Shown: one piece after another, positions 24,822 to 33,234 of the stretch
How the letters are laid out: every line of letters begins with the position of its first letter
Position numbering within the stretch: position 1 is the first letter of the stretch
Source of the DNA: Cohnella zeiphila
GTDB lineage: Bacteria; Bacillota; Bacilli; Paenibacillales; Paenibacillaceae
Direction of reading: 5' to 3'
DNA length: 64,000 bases
NCBI RefSeq assembly: GCF_014212055.1
Contig: NZ_JACJVO010000009.1
Coordinates: forward strand, 513,487 to 577,486
Translations under genes and position numbers: made by a program
Notes under the pieces: generated by a model
What the model saw: only the letters and a program-made list of their open reading frames with translations
What the model was told of the DNA's origin: nothing
Database searches by the model: none

Positions 24822-25961
24822 ATGAGCCCAATAGACCGCATATTGGATCGTGCGCTGCGAGATCAGCGTTTGGAAACGGAAGATATCATCGCGCTGTTCG
24901 ACAGCGAGGAAGTCGAGAAGATCGGAGCGGCCGCGAACCAGGTGATGCTGAAGCACCACCCCGAGCCGATCACGACGTTCGTCGTCGGGCGGAACGTCAA
25001 CTATACGAATATTTGCGACGTATACTGCCGCTTCTGCGCCTTCTATCGCGCGCCGGGTTCGGAGCAGGGATACGTGCTGCCGGACGAGACGATTCTGCAG
25101 AAGATTCAAGAGACGGCGGACGTAGGCGGCACCGAGATCCTGATGCAAGGCGGGACGAACCCGAACTTGCCGTTCTCGTACTATACGGATTTGCTGCGCA
25201 AAATCAAAGCCCGGTTCCCGAACATTACGATGCATTCGTTCTCTCCTGCCGAGATTCGCAAAATGCAGGAAGTATCGGACGGCTTGTCGCTGGAAGAAGT
25301 CGTGCGCCAAATTCACGAAGCCGGGCTCGACTCGCTGCCGGGCGGCGGGGCGGAGATCCTGGACGACCGCACGCGCCGGAAGATCAGCCGGCTTAAGGGA
25401 ACGTGGCGCGAGTGGATGGACGTCATGACGGCCGCCCATAAAGTCGGAATGACGACGACGGGCACGATGGTAATCGGCTTCGGGGAATCGATGGAGGAAC
25501 GGGCGCTTCACCTGGTCCGCATTCGCGACGCGCAGGACGAATGCGTGCGCAACGGCTATCCGTCGCGGGGCTTCCTGGCCTTCATTCCGTGGACGTTCCA
25601 GCCGGACAACACGAACATGAAGCGGGAGAAAGCGTCGCCGGAGGAATATCTGAAGACGCTGGCGATCAGCCGCCTGGCGCTTGACAACATCCCGAACTTC
25701 CAGTCGTCCTGGGTGACGATGGGACCGGAGATCGGCAAGCTGTCGCTATCATACGGCGCGAACGACTTCGGCAGCACGATGATGGAGGAGAACGTCGTCT
25801 CCGCCGCCGGCACGACGCATAAGGTCAATATCGAGCTGTGCCTCAAGCTGATCCGCGAAGCCGGCAAGATCCCCGCGCAGCGCAACACCCAGTACGAGAT
25901 CCTGAAGATGTTCGACGACGAGAACGAAAAAATCGAGCGTGACTTTGTCATGCAAAACTAA
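24822..25961 (+). CDS. mqnC: Cyclic dehypoxanthinyl futalosine synthase, radical SAM
   Basis: 379 residues. Radical SAM cluster motif CxxxCxxC in NICDVYCRFCAFYRAPGS, followed by GGTEILMQGGTNPNLPF, PGGGAEILDDRTRR and the C-terminal TMMEENVVSAAGTTHK. This is MqnC of the futalosine pathway to menaquinone, converting dehypoxanthine futalosine to its cyclic form. No other mqn gene is in the window. It is flanked by the EAL gene upstream and a tandem hairpin repeat downstream. FbiC/CofH-like enzymes are relatives, but the MqnC-specific C-terminus fits best. Confidence 0.9.
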   Translation: MSPIDRILDRALRDQRLETEDIIALFDSEEVEKIGAAANQVMLKHHPEPITTFVVGRNVNYTNICDVYCRFCAFYRAPGSEQGYVLPDETILQKIQETADVGGTEILMQGGTNPNLPFSYYTDLLRKIKARFPNITMHSFSPAEIRKMQEVSDGLSLEEVVRQIHEAGLDSLPGGGAEILDDRTRRKISRLKGTWREWMDVMTAAHKVGMTTTGTMVIGFGESMEERALHLVRIRDAQDECVRNGYPSRGFLAFIPWTFQPDNTNMKREKASPEEYLKTLAISRLALDNIPNFQSSWVTMGPEIGKLSLSYGANDFGSTMMEENVVSAAGTTHKVNIELCLKLIREAGKIPAQRNTQYEILKMFDDENEKIERDFVMQN

Positions 25962-25979
25962 ACTCGTTTCTGCTTTTTA

Positions 25980-26180
25980 TCGGGGGCTCCCCCAAAAGTA
26001 ATCGGAGTTCGCTACAGAGCTTCGCGTCACTTTTGGGGGTTCATTCTCGGGGGCTCCCCCAAAAGTAATCGGTGTTCGCTACGGAGCTTCGCGTCACTTT
26101 TGGGGGTTCATTCTCGGGGGCTCCCCCAAAAGTAATCGGAGTTCGCTACAGAGCTTCGCGTCACTTTTGGGGGTTCATTC
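25980..26180. repeat. Three tandem 67-bp hairpin repeats
   Basis: Units at 25980-26046, 26047-26113 and 26114-26180 abut without spacer. Units 1 and 3 are identical; unit 2 differs at two positions. Each contains an 11-bp perfect stem (CCCCCAAAAGT with ACTTTTGGGGG) plus a GGGGG just before it that could pair with the same CCCCC, so alternative folds exist. They fill the gap between the convergent mqnC and GGDEF genes. The absence of unique spacers rules out CRISPR. Confidence 0.95.
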
Positions 26181-26190
26181 TGGGGGTACT

Positions 26191-26243
26191 AACCGGACTA
26201 TCGCGCCATGTGAACGACCGAGGCGACGGCAGTCCGGTTTTTT
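26191..26243 (+). terminator. Possible terminator reading out of mqnC
   Basis: AACCGGACT (26191-26199) pairs with AGTCCGGTT (26231-26239) and is followed by a T-run. The loop is long (31 bases) and the right arm lies in the end of the convergent GGDEF gene. Confidence 0.5.
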
Positions 26244-27310
26244 CCGCGCCGTTTGGCATCGTAAAGCGCTTCATCGGCTCTGCGGAAAAAAGCCTCTTTG
26301 CCGAGTCCGGGAACGTAAGTAGCAAGGCCGGCGCTTAACGTGATCGGTACGTGGGGCAGCGCCTCGCAGGAGGTGGTCGCGATCATCCGGCGAATGTCCT
26401 CGAGCCTGTCCAACGCTTCCTGAAGCGTCTGGTTTTTGAACAAGATGGCGAATTCCTCGCCTCCGTAACGCGCGAGAACGTCGTTCGAGCTCATCTGCGT
26501 CGCGAGCAAGCCTGCAATCTCCCGCAGAACCTCGTCGCCGATCCGGTGACCGTACGTATCGTTGATCGCTTTGAAGTTATCGAGGTCGACCACGGCCAAC
26601 TGCAGCAGAATCGTCCGGGCCTCGCATTGCGCGACGAACCGGTCCATGTACTCCTGAAAAGCCCGGTGATTGCCGATGCCGGTGAGCGCGTCCGTCCGGG
26701 ACAGCTTCTCCGCCAGCTTGCCGCGCAGAAGCAGTTCCTGCTGCGCCTCGTAGGTGGCGAGCAAATGCTTGGACAACTCCCGTCCCCTCAGCATCGCACC
26801 GACCGCAAGCGCGGCGAAGACAAGAAGAATGGCGGCGATGCCCGCAACGGATCCGAGCGTGAGCGATTCCTTCGCCTCCGCGCTGAACAGGCAGATGGTG
26901 ACAAAGGAGATGATCGTATTGAAGACGGCGTAAATCAGCGCCGTTACTTGGAAATAGAAAATACTGACCATAACAGGCAAAAAGAGCGACAGCAGCACGT
27001 ACGTCTCGCCGCAGTGGATAACGGATAAGATGACGGAGATCAGCGTCGAGGTCGAGATCAGAATATAGTCGTGATGCTTGGAGGAACGCCGAATGCCGAC
27101 TTCGGCCAAGGCGATGACGACGGCAAGAAGAGCTGTCGGGCGAACAATGGACATACATATGAAGGTGGAAGTGACGGTCTTCGTCAAGCCGATGTAGCAC
27201 ACTTCCACCAAGACGGAAATCAGCAGCACGCACCAGTAAAACAGCAAAAGCAGCCGATTCCAGCGGGAATGGCTGAATGTCATCTTGTGTGAAGTCAAAT
27301 TGTCATTCAT
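26198..27310 (-). CDS. Membrane GGDEF diguanylate cyclase
   Basis: 370 residues from ATG 27310; the frame stays open to 27367 but that ATG lacks an RBS. Six hydrophobic helices (residues about 10-185), a short helix, then a GGDEF domain with active-site GGEEF in ARYGGEEFAILF, plus LTGIGNHRAFQEYMDR and DNFKAINDTYGHRIGDEVL. It should make c-di-GMP from two GTP and sense an unknown signal through the membrane region. I see no RxxD inhibitory site five residues before GGEEF (the upstream residues are SSNDVLARY). Divergent from ytxC. Confidence 0.9.
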   Translation of the reverse strand: MNDNLTSHKMTFSHSRWNRLLLLFYWCVLLISVLVEVCYIGLTKTVTSTFICMSIVRPTALLAVVIALAEVGIRRSSKHHDYILISTSTLISVILSVIHCGETYVLLSLFLPVMVSIFYFQVTALIYAVFNTIISFVTICLFSAEAKESLTLGSVAGIAAILLVFAALAVGAMLRGRELSKHLLATYEAQQELLLRGKLAEKLSRTDALTGIGNHRAFQEYMDRFVAQCEARTILLQLAVVDLDNFKAINDTYGHRIGDEVLREIAGLLATQMSSNDVLARYGGEEFAILFKNQTLQEALDRLEDIRRMIATTSCEALPHVPITLSAGLATYVPGLGKEAFFRRADEALYDAKRRGKNRTAVASVVHMAR

Positions 27311-27521
27311 TGATGGCCTCGCAATTCGCGTAACGTCCGGATTTTCCCTCAATATACCATACGCCATTCCGTGCGTATATCCTTTTTTTGGACGAATGTC
27401 CGCCTCTCTCCGGCCTGTCTCGTCCGATCCGCTTCCTCAAAAAAATACCACCGCGCCCGGTCGATCGTATATCCCTTTTTCGGTCACCATATAGTTAGAA
27501 AAGGGATGCGGAGGTGATCAG

Positions 27522-28406
27522 GTGAAAAGAGACGAGTGGACGATCGACCCGGGGGTCGACCCGACCTTGTCGAAGCGGCTTGCGGCCAAGCTTAACCAGC
27601 CGTTCGCCGGATTGGCGGACAGCAAGGGGCAAGGGCCATGGATCGTTACGGAACCGGACGGGCGCATTCGGTGCAGCTTGACGATCGCCAAAGGGCGGGA
27701 GGATTTCTGCGGCAAAACGGGCGCCGTTCTGGCCGAATATATGGTGACGGATCGAGAGCCGGCGTTTCTGCGGCAATGGCTCCGGATGCGATTCGGATTG
27801 CGAAGCGACGGCTCCGAGATGGACGGAGCGATCGCGGACACGGTTCTGCTGTTGAACGGCGAGCCGGAAGCGGCGGGAGCGGGCAGGGGCCGGCAGCGGC
27901 GCATCCGGAAGTGGGGGCCGGCGTTCGCCGCTTATCTGATGGAGAACGGCTTCGTCCATCTGGAGGGATTTATCCGATTCCGTCTGAAGGACTACGGAAC
28001 CGAGCTGAGAGAGGCGGCGGAGACGGCGGTCGAAGAGCGGCTGATGGAGCGGCAGTACGAGGAGTTCGTCACGCTGCTGCAGTCCATGGTCGCCTGGCAG
28101 GAAGTAAGATTGCCCGCCGTTCACGTCATGCACGCCGGCGGACATGCCTTCCGGCTGTTGGATGAGAAAATGCGGCCGCTGGAGCGGGACGGCGGCGAAG
28201 AGGAGCTGCTGTCGGAAGACGAGAAAACGGAAGGACTGACGGACGAACAAGAGGAGGAGAGCTTGCTCGTCAGTCGTCTGCTCGCCGCTTCGCCGAGGCA
28301 TCTGTACATCCACACCGCAGAACCGGACGCGCAGGTCATCCGTACGCTGATGGGCATTTTTGGAGAACGGGCCGCATTGTGCCCGGAGATGAACGCGCCG
28401 ACTTGA
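27522..28406 (+). CDS. ytxC: Sporulation protein YtxC-like
   Basis: 294 residues, GTG start with GGAGGTGATCAG upstream. Family features as I recall them: IRKWGPAFAAYLMENGFVHLEGFIRFRLKDY in the middle and a C-terminal hydrophilic tail; no membrane segment or enzyme motif. YtxC is located just upstream of thrS in many Bacillales, and this synteny supports the name. An acidic segment (GGEEELLSEDEKTEGL) is inserted in the C-terminal third. An inverted repeat (ATCCCTTTT at 27471 with AAAAGGGAT at 27499) lies just before the RBS. Confidence 0.8.
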   Translation: MKRDEWTIDPGVDPTLSKRLAAKLNQPFAGLADSKGQGPWIVTEPDGRIRCSLTIAKGREDFCGKTGAVLAEYMVTDREPAFLRQWLRMRFGLRSDGSEMDGAIADTVLLLNGEPEAAGAGRGRQRRIRKWGPAFAAYLMENGFVHLEGFIRFRLKDYGTELREAAETAVEERLMERQYEEFVTLLQSMVAWQEVRLPAVHVMHAGGHAFRLLDEKMRPLERDGGEEELLSEDEKTEGLTDEQEEESLLVSRLLAASPRHLYIHTAEPDAQVIRTLMGIFGERAALCPEMNAPT

Positions 28407-28432
28407 CGAGCGCCGCGGGCAGGCGGTATAAT
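28403..28432 (+). promoter_or_regulatory. Promoter of thrS, overlapping the ytxC stop
   Basis: TTGACG (28403-28408) and TATAAT (28427-28432), 18-base spacer. The -35 overlaps the ytxC TGA stop codon. Confidence 0.8.
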
Positions 28433-28439
28433 GCCGTTA

Positions 28440-28749
28440 TTCAACCTTGCGCGACGCGAAAACTCCGGTTCTTCGCGACATCACGCAGCAGCGATGAGAA
28501 AGCCAGCGATGCCCGATACGGACGGCCCAGAGAGAGGAACCTTCGGCTGCGAGTTCCTTCCGGTACCGGCAGGCATTTACCCCTTTCGAGCTGCAGCGCC
28601 GAACCCGCCGACGGCGGCATTAAGCGCTGCCGGGTCATGACCGTTATCCTATGCCCAAGAATCGGCTGTCCGAATGCAGCGGCCGGTTGAACAAGGGTGG
28701 AACCACGAACGCACGCGCGCTCGTCCCTTCCGGGGACGGGCGCTTTTTT
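28440..28749 (+). promoter_or_regulatory. T-box leader of thrS with terminator
   Basis: The conserved T-box AGGGTGGAACCACG is at 28694-28707, followed by the terminator stem GCGCTCGTCCC (28717-28727) with GGGACGGGCGC (28733-28743) and a T-run to 28749. About 250 bases of paired Stem I to Stem III region precede it. Uncharged tRNA-Thr should pair with the specifier and the T-box bulge to prevent termination. A plausible ACC specifier occurs near 28565, but I could not place it in a folded Stem I. Confidence 0.93.
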
Positions 28750-28804
28750 GCGTCGGTCGGACTTTTCGCGCCAAGGTGATCTACTTGAAGGAGGCTGCAC
28801 AGCC

Positions 28805-30751
28805 ATGGCTTTGCAATTGCAGATTCAATTGCCGGACGGATCGGTGCGGGAGTACGCTTCCGGGACGACCATCGAGGACGTCGCCGCATCGATCAGTTCC
28901 GGACTTCGCAAAAACGCCGTTGCCGGCAAGGTGGACGGAAAAGTCGTCGACCTCGCGACGCCGCTCATGCAGAACGCGTCCTTGGAGATTTTGACGCTGG
29001 ACGCGCCCGAAGGGCTGGAAGTGATGCGCCACAGCACGGCCCATTTGATGGCCCAGGCGATCAAGCGGTTGTACGGCAGCGACAAGGTGAAGCTTGGGAT
29101 CGGTCCGGTTATCGAAGACGGCTTCTACTACGATATCGATCTGGAGCAGTCTATTACGCCGGACGATCTGGCGAATATCGAGCGCGAGATGGAGAAAGTC
29201 GTCAAGGAAGACCTGCCGATCGTTCGCCGCGTCGTCAGCCGGGAGGAAGCGCTGCGGATCTACGAAGAGCTGCAGGATCCGCTCAAGCTCGACCTGATCG
29301 CCGGGCTGCCGGAAGACGCCGTTATTACGATTTATGACCAGGGCGAATTTTTCGACTTGTGCCGCGGCCCTCATCTTCCTTCGACCGGACGCATCAAGTC
29401 GTTCAAGCTGCTCAGCGTGGCCGGCGCGTACTGGCGCGGCGACAGCCGGAACAAGATGCTGCAGCGCATCTACGGCACGGCCTTCGCCAAGAAGTCGCAG
29501 CTGGACGAGCATCTTCACTTCCTGGAGGAGGCGAAGAAGCGCGACCACCGCAAGCTCGGCAAGGAACTGGAGATGTTCACGTTCTCGCGCGAAGTCGGGC
29601 AGGGATTGCCGCTCTGGCTGCCGAACGGCGCGAAGCTCCGGCGCACGCTGGAGAGGTACATCGTCGACCTGGAGGAGAAGCTCGGCTACCTGCACGTTTA
29701 TACGCCGGTGCTGGCGAACGTGGATCTGTACAAAACGTCCGGGCACTGGGAGCATTATAAGGACGATATGTTTCCGCCGATGCAGCTCGACAACGAGGAA
29801 CTCGTTCTTCGCCCGATGAACTGTCCGCACCATATGATGGTTTACAAAAGCGAGCTGAGAAGCTACCGCGATCTGCCGATCCGGATCGCCGAGCTCGGCA
29901 TGATGCACCGCTACGAGATGTCGGGCGCCCTCACCGGTCTGCACCGGGTGCGGGCGATGACCCTGAACGATTCGCACATCTTCTGCCGGATGGATCAGAT
30001 CAAGGACGAGTTTACGCGCGTCGTCGAACTGATTCGGCAAGTGTACGAGGACTTCGGCATCAAGGAGTATCGCTTCCGTTTGTCCTACCGCGATCCGCAG
30101 GATAAAGAGAAGTACTGGCCGGACGACCATATGTGGGAGACGACGCAGCGGATGCTGCGCGAGGTCGTCGAAGAGATGGGATTGCCGTTCTTCGAGGCGG
30201 AAGGCGAGGCCGCTTTCTACGGACCGAAGCTGGACGTCCAGGTGAAGACGGCGCTCGGCAAGGAAGAGACGCTGTCGACCGCGCAGATCGACGTCTTGCT
30301 TCCGGAACGGTTCGAGCTTGAATATGTCGGCGACGACGGCAAGAAACATCGCCCGGTCGTGATCCACCGCGGCATTATCAGCACGATGGAACGGATGACC
30401 GCCTTCCTGCTCGAAAACTTCGCGGGCGCGCTGCCGGTCTGGCTGTCTCCGCTGCAGGCGAAGGTAATCCCGGTCAGCATGGCTTACGAGGACTACGCGC
30501 GCACGGTAACCGACAAGCTGCTGGCGGCCGGCGTTCGCGCGGAGAGCGACTTGCGCAACGAGAAGATGGGCTACAAGATTCGCGAAGCCCAGCTGGAGAA
30601 GGTGCCGTATATGCTCGTCGTCGGCGAGAACGAAGCGGCGGGCGGCACGGTATCGGTTCGCCGCCGCGGCGAAGGCGACTTGGGCGCCCAGGCGCTGGAC
30701 GACTTCATCGCGCGCATCGCGGGCGAGATCGCTTCGAAGCGGGTTGACTGA
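28805..30751 (+). CDS. thrS: Threonyl-tRNA synthetase
   Basis: 648 residues from ATG 28805 (GAAGGAGGCTG upstream). TGS domain at 1-65, SAD/second editing domain around 90-220 ([16 protein letters not shown]), class II catalytic core with zinc ligands in [19 protein letters not shown] and [17 protein letters not shown], then C-terminal anticodon-binding domain ([17 protein letters not shown]). It charges tRNA-Thr with threonine and edits seryl-tRNA-Thr. Regulated by the T-box upstream and ending in a hairpin that overlaps the next gene. Confidence 0.98.
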   Translation: MALQLQIQLPDGSVREYASGTTIEDVAASISSGLRKNAVAGKVDGKVVDLATPLMQNASLEILTLDAPEGLEVMRHSTAHLMAQAIKRLYGSDKVKLGIGPVIEDGFYYDIDLEQSITPDDLANIEREMEKVVKEDLPIVRRVVSREEALRIYEELQDPLKLDLIAGLPEDAVITIYDQGEFFDLCRGPHLPSTGRIKSFKLLSVAGAYWRGDSRNKMLQRIYGTAFAKKSQLDEHLHFLEEAKKRDHRKLGKELEMFTFSREVGQGLPLWLPNGAKLRRTLERYIVDLEEKLGYLHVYTPVLANVDLYKTSGHWEHYKDDMFPPMQLDNEELVLRPMNCPHHMMVYKSELRSYRDLPIRIAELGMMHRYEMSGALTGLHRVRAMTLNDSHIFCRMDQIKDEFTRVVELIRQVYEDFGIKEYRFRLSYRDPQDKEKYWPDDHMWETTQRMLREVVEEMGLPFFEAEGEAAFYGPKLDVQVKTALGKEETLSTAQIDVLLPERFELEYVGDDGKKHRPVVIHRGIISTMERMTAFLLENFAGALPVWLSPLQAKVIPVSMAYEDYARTVTDKLLAAGVRAESDLRNEKMGYKIREAQLEKVPYMLVVGENEAAGGTVSVRRRGEGDLGAQALDDFIARIAGEIASKRVD

Positions 30752-30784
30752 CGCGGGACCGGGACCGAAGACCCGGAGCCGCAT

Positions 30785-30850
30785 AAAGCTTGCAGTCATG
30801 GGGCACCCTTCCCTACAAGGGAGTGTGCGACCATGTCTGCAAGCTTTTTG
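30785..30850 (+). terminator. thrS terminator whose right arm holds the next gene's start codon
   Basis: AAAGCTTGCAGTCATGG (30785-30801) pairs with 30831-30847 with a single mismatch, and T-run TTTTT follows. The ATG of the downstream 3D-domain gene (30833) is inside the right arm and its RBS (AAGGGAG) is in the loop, so the hairpin could also block translation initiation on read-through mRNA. Confidence 0.78.
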
Positions 30851-31576
30851 TTTCGCAAGGCTCGATCGGCTGCACGCCTGGGCGTCTTTCTGCCGCTCTT
30901 GCTGGCGCTGGCCGCCCCGTCGCCCTGCGCTGACGCCGCGCCGCCGCATTCGGCCGGACAGGGCCACGGGAAGGCGGCTCCGGCGCACAAGGCGAAGACG
31001 CATGCGGCGCATCGCCCGGCTGTGAAGAAACAAGCGAGCAAACCGGCCGCGAAGCGCGCCGCTCGGAAGGGCGGCACCGTGTCCCGATCCCGCCCTCCGA
31101 AGCAAAAGGCCGCCTCGCGGACGCAAGCTTCCCGGACGAAAGAGAGCGAGACGGTTCGCGTCTTCTCATCCGGCATCGGCCGGACATTCCGGGTCGTGGC
31201 GACGGGGTATACCGCCGGGATCGAATCTACGGGCAAGAGCCCCGGGCATCCCCAGTACGGAATCACCTTCTCCGGCGTCAAAGTTCGAAGGGGGAAGCTG
31301 TCGACGATCGCGGCGGACCCCAAGCTGTTCCCGATCGGCACGGTGCTGTACATCCCCGGTTACGGTTATGGCGTCGTCGCCGACACCGGTTCCCGGATCA
31401 AAGGACGGAGAATCGATCTGTATTTTCCCTCCACGAAGCAAGTTTTTCGGGAGTGGGGCAAACGTACGGTCGACGTCAGGGTGGTTCGAAAGGGAGAAGG
31501 CACCGTCACCGAGCCCATGATCGCGGCGATTCGCGAGGCGCTGTTTCGGGAGGAAGAGACAAAGTACCGCGGCTGA
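30833..31576 (+). CDS. Secreted 3D-domain protein (YuiC/MltA-like fold)
   Basis: 247 residues. Signal peptide at 1-35 ([30 protein letters not shown]), a Lys/Ala-rich basic linker to about 110, then a 3D domain: [58 protein letters not shown], with the three conserved aspartates. 3D domains form the double-psi beta barrel of MltA/Sps-type lytic transglycosylases that act on peptidoglycan. Its RBS and start lie in the thrS terminator hairpin. Ala/Lys-rich linker probably binds cell wall. Confidence 0.87.
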   Translation: MSASFLFRKARSAARLGVFLPLLLALAAPSPCADAAPPHSAGQGHGKAAPAHKAKTHAAHRPAVKKQASKPAAKRAARKGGTVSRSRPPKQKAASRTQASRTKESETVRVFSSGIGRTFRVVATGYTAGIESTGKSPGHPQYGITFSGVKVRRGKLSTIAADPKLFPIGTVLYIPGYGYGVVADTGSRIKGRRIDLYFPSTKQVFREWGKRTVDVRVVRKGEGTVTEPMIAAIREALFREEETKYRG

Positions 31577-31586
31577 TCGCGAACCA

Positions 31587-31626
31587 AAGAGAATTTTCCC
31601 TGCTAAATGGGAAATATTCTCTTTTT
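31587..31626 (+). terminator. Terminator of the 3D-domain gene
   Basis: Imperfect 13-bp stem (AGAGAA...TTTCCC with GGGAAA...TTCTCT) and a five-T tail, starting shortly after the stop. Confidence 0.85.
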
Positions 31627-31689
31627 CTCGCGGTTATGCTACAATCACTATAGATTCATATGTTCTCTCCAAGGAGTGACCTGGGGGCT

Positions 31690-32220
31690 ATGACGAACTT
31701 CCTGCGAGATATGGAGCCGTCGAATCGGATGGAGATGGACAAGGACAAGTTGGACGAGCTTTACAGACAGATGATCAAGGTGGTTCGGCACAAGCTGATC
31801 TGCAAGAACGACGTGGGCGATGTCGTTCAGGAAGCATGGGTTCGCATCCTGGAGAAGATCGACACGCTGCGGGAATCCGACAAACTCGTTCCATGGGCCA
31901 AGACGATTGCGGCCAACCTGGCTTCGAACGCCAACCGGGCTCGCCGCATTACATACGCTTACGACGGGGACGAGAACTATGAGAAGGCACTGTCTCCCAT
32001 TCCCGATCCGGAACTGCTGACCGAATTGTCCGACCTGCTGGGCCGCCTCGATCCGGTGACGAGAACGCTGCTGCTTTACAAGTTTTATTACGGCTTCCGC
32101 GATGATGAGATCGCCGCTGCGCTGGACATGCCGGTCGGAACGATCAAGTCCCGCATTCATCGGGGCCGCGAACGGCTGAAAGCCCAGGAGAAGAAAGATG
32201 ACCGCCCGCCTGATCCGTAA
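31690..32220 (+). CDS. ECF-type sigma-70 family RNA polymerase sigma factor
   Basis: 176 residues from ATG 31690 (AAGGAG 14-20 bases upstream; ATG 31660 is an alternative). Region 2 at about 15-85 (LDELYRQMIKVVRHKLICKNDVGDVVQEAWVRILEKID) and region 4 at about 105-165 (LDPVTRTLLLYKFYYGFRDDEIAAALDMPVGTIKSRIHRGRERL). No anti-sigma gene follows. Its control signal is unknown. Length and lack of region 3 are typical of extracytoplasmic-function factors. Confidence 0.9.
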   Translation: MTNFLRDMEPSNRMEMDKDKLDELYRQMIKVVRHKLICKNDVGDVVQEAWVRILEKIDTLRESDKLVPWAKTIAANLASNANRARRITYAYDGDENYEKALSPIPDPELLTELSDLLGRLDPVTRTLLLYKFYYGFRDDEIAAALDMPVGTIKSRIHRGRERLKAQEKKDDRPPDP

Positions 32221-32250
32221 AGCCGATGGATGAGAATAGAAATTCAAGCG

Positions 32251-32288
32251 AAAGAGAAGCGTCGGCGCGCTGCTCTTTCTTTTTTTTG
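32251..32288 (+). terminator. Terminator after the sigma factor gene
   Basis: AAAGAGAAGCG with CGCTGCTCTTT (one mismatch), 6-base loop, then eight T. Confidence 0.85.
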
Positions 32289-32341
32289 TAAGCCTTTCGA
32301 GCATCCGGAACAGGGATTGCGCGTTTTGGTCGCTATTCGCT

Positions 32342-32416
32342 AAAAATACCTGACATGAGCGTTCTCAAAAGGGGTGTTTTCCTGTACAATATGTGTATGT
32401 GTTACGAAAGTTAACA
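32342..32416 (+). promoter_or_regulatory. Promoter with a perfect GlnR/TnrA box before the 116-residue unknown gene
   Basis: TTCTCA (32362-32367) and TACAAT (32385-32390), 17-base spacer. TGTTACGAAAGTTAACA at 32400-32416 matches the GlnR/TnrA consensus TGTNA-N7-TNACA exactly; with a start near 32397 it would cover +3 to +19, a repressing position. A degenerate copy TGACA-N7-TCTCA overlaps the -35 (32351-32367). The 15 bases AAAAATACCTGACAT (32342-32356) recur at the glnA promoter at the same distance from -35. Confidence 0.82.
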
Positions 32417-32437
32417 AGAATAGACAGGTGAAATCTC

Positions 32438-32788
32438 ATGAATGACCCGGTCAATTCCGTTCCGACAGGCGTACCGCAACGCCGTAAAAACGCCGAGGTG
32501 CTTTTGTTCCTGGAGTCGCTGATCGAGAAGCGGACTCAGGAAGTCGCCGAGATCGAGCAGATGGTCGAAAGGTACGAACGCCGCATTCGCAAGGAAGAGC
32601 AGGCTTACCGGGCCATGTCGCCGATTCGGCGCATGTTGGCCGGCAAGAAGCCGGATCACCACGTCGCGGTCGAATATATTCATTATGTGAAGAAGCCGTT
32701 GGAGAAAGCGAAAGCGATCCGCGAAGAAATCGCCCGTTACCGGGGGATGTTGGACGGCACCGTGCCCGTGGAGCTACCCGAGCGTTAA
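32438..32788 (+). CDS. Small basic coiled-coil protein, predicted GlnR-regulated, unknown function
   Basis: 116 residues, basic, with two predicted amphipathic helices (about 17-63, AEVLLFLESLIEKRTQEVAE onwards, and 82-106, KPLEKAKAIREEIARYRG). No enzyme, HTH or membrane motif is visible, and I do not recognise a family. It is monocistronic, has a promoter with a perfect GlnR box, and is 450 bases from amt on the opposite strand, whose promoter has the same box. By location and control it should act in nitrogen metabolism; a partner of glutamine synthetase, GlnR or Amt is possible but unproven. Confidence 0.75.
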   Translation: MNDPVNSVPTGVPQRRKNAEVLLFLESLIEKRTQEVAEIEQMVERYERRIRKEEQAYRAMSPIRRMLAGKKPDHHVAVEYIHYVKKPLEKAKAIREEIARYRGMLDGTVPVELPER

Positions 32789-33234
32789 TCGGGCCAGGCT
32801 GCCGTCATCTCCTTCGGTCCCCTATCGTTCGCTTGTCCGCGCCCTTCGTTTTAGCACGCCCCCTTCAGGGGGAGCTTGCTCCCGGTTTACTCCTCTCCCA
32901 ATTATGGCCTTTCCCGCATTCTTTCGAAATCCCCGCCGCTCAGGTAGTCCGCAACGTTACCGCTTTTGGCCTATCGCACGCCAAGTCCGGCATGGCTTTC
33001 TTTCGTCATCCCCTTCGCTCAGATTCATTTTGCCTTTATCGCATTGAATCGAATGCGTACGATTTGGCGTGTCTTTCTTTCAAAATGAGAGGGAGGCGGT
33101 TGCCTGAAGGAAGGGGATTTCGGCGGAAAACGGTTCGACAACCGAAAGAGAAGCGGAGATTGCAACGGATTGAGCGTGCTAGCGAACGCGCGCGCCAAAG
33201 CGAAGTTCGGCGCGCGCGGAGAGAGGAGAAGCGG
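32789..33234. other. 446-base intergenic region without a gene; several hairpins
   Basis: No credible coding frame on either strand. It contains short perfect hairpins: CCCCC/GGGGG near 32862-32875, GGAGC/GCTCC near 32873-32884, CGCATT/AATGCG near 33038-33055, and the GC-rich CGCGCGCGCC/GGCGCGCGCG at 33187-33218 that may terminate amt. Base composition is pyrimidine-rich on the plus strand. Nothing else recognised. Confidence 0.6.

Noticed and set aside
25980..26180. CRISPR array
   Set aside because: Units abut with no unique spacers, length is 67 bases, and no cas genes are present.
28781..31126. 781-codon minus-strand frame opposite thrS
   Set aside because: Composition is that of an antisense shadow (Arg/Leu/Asp-rich) and thrS is unmistakable on the plus strand.
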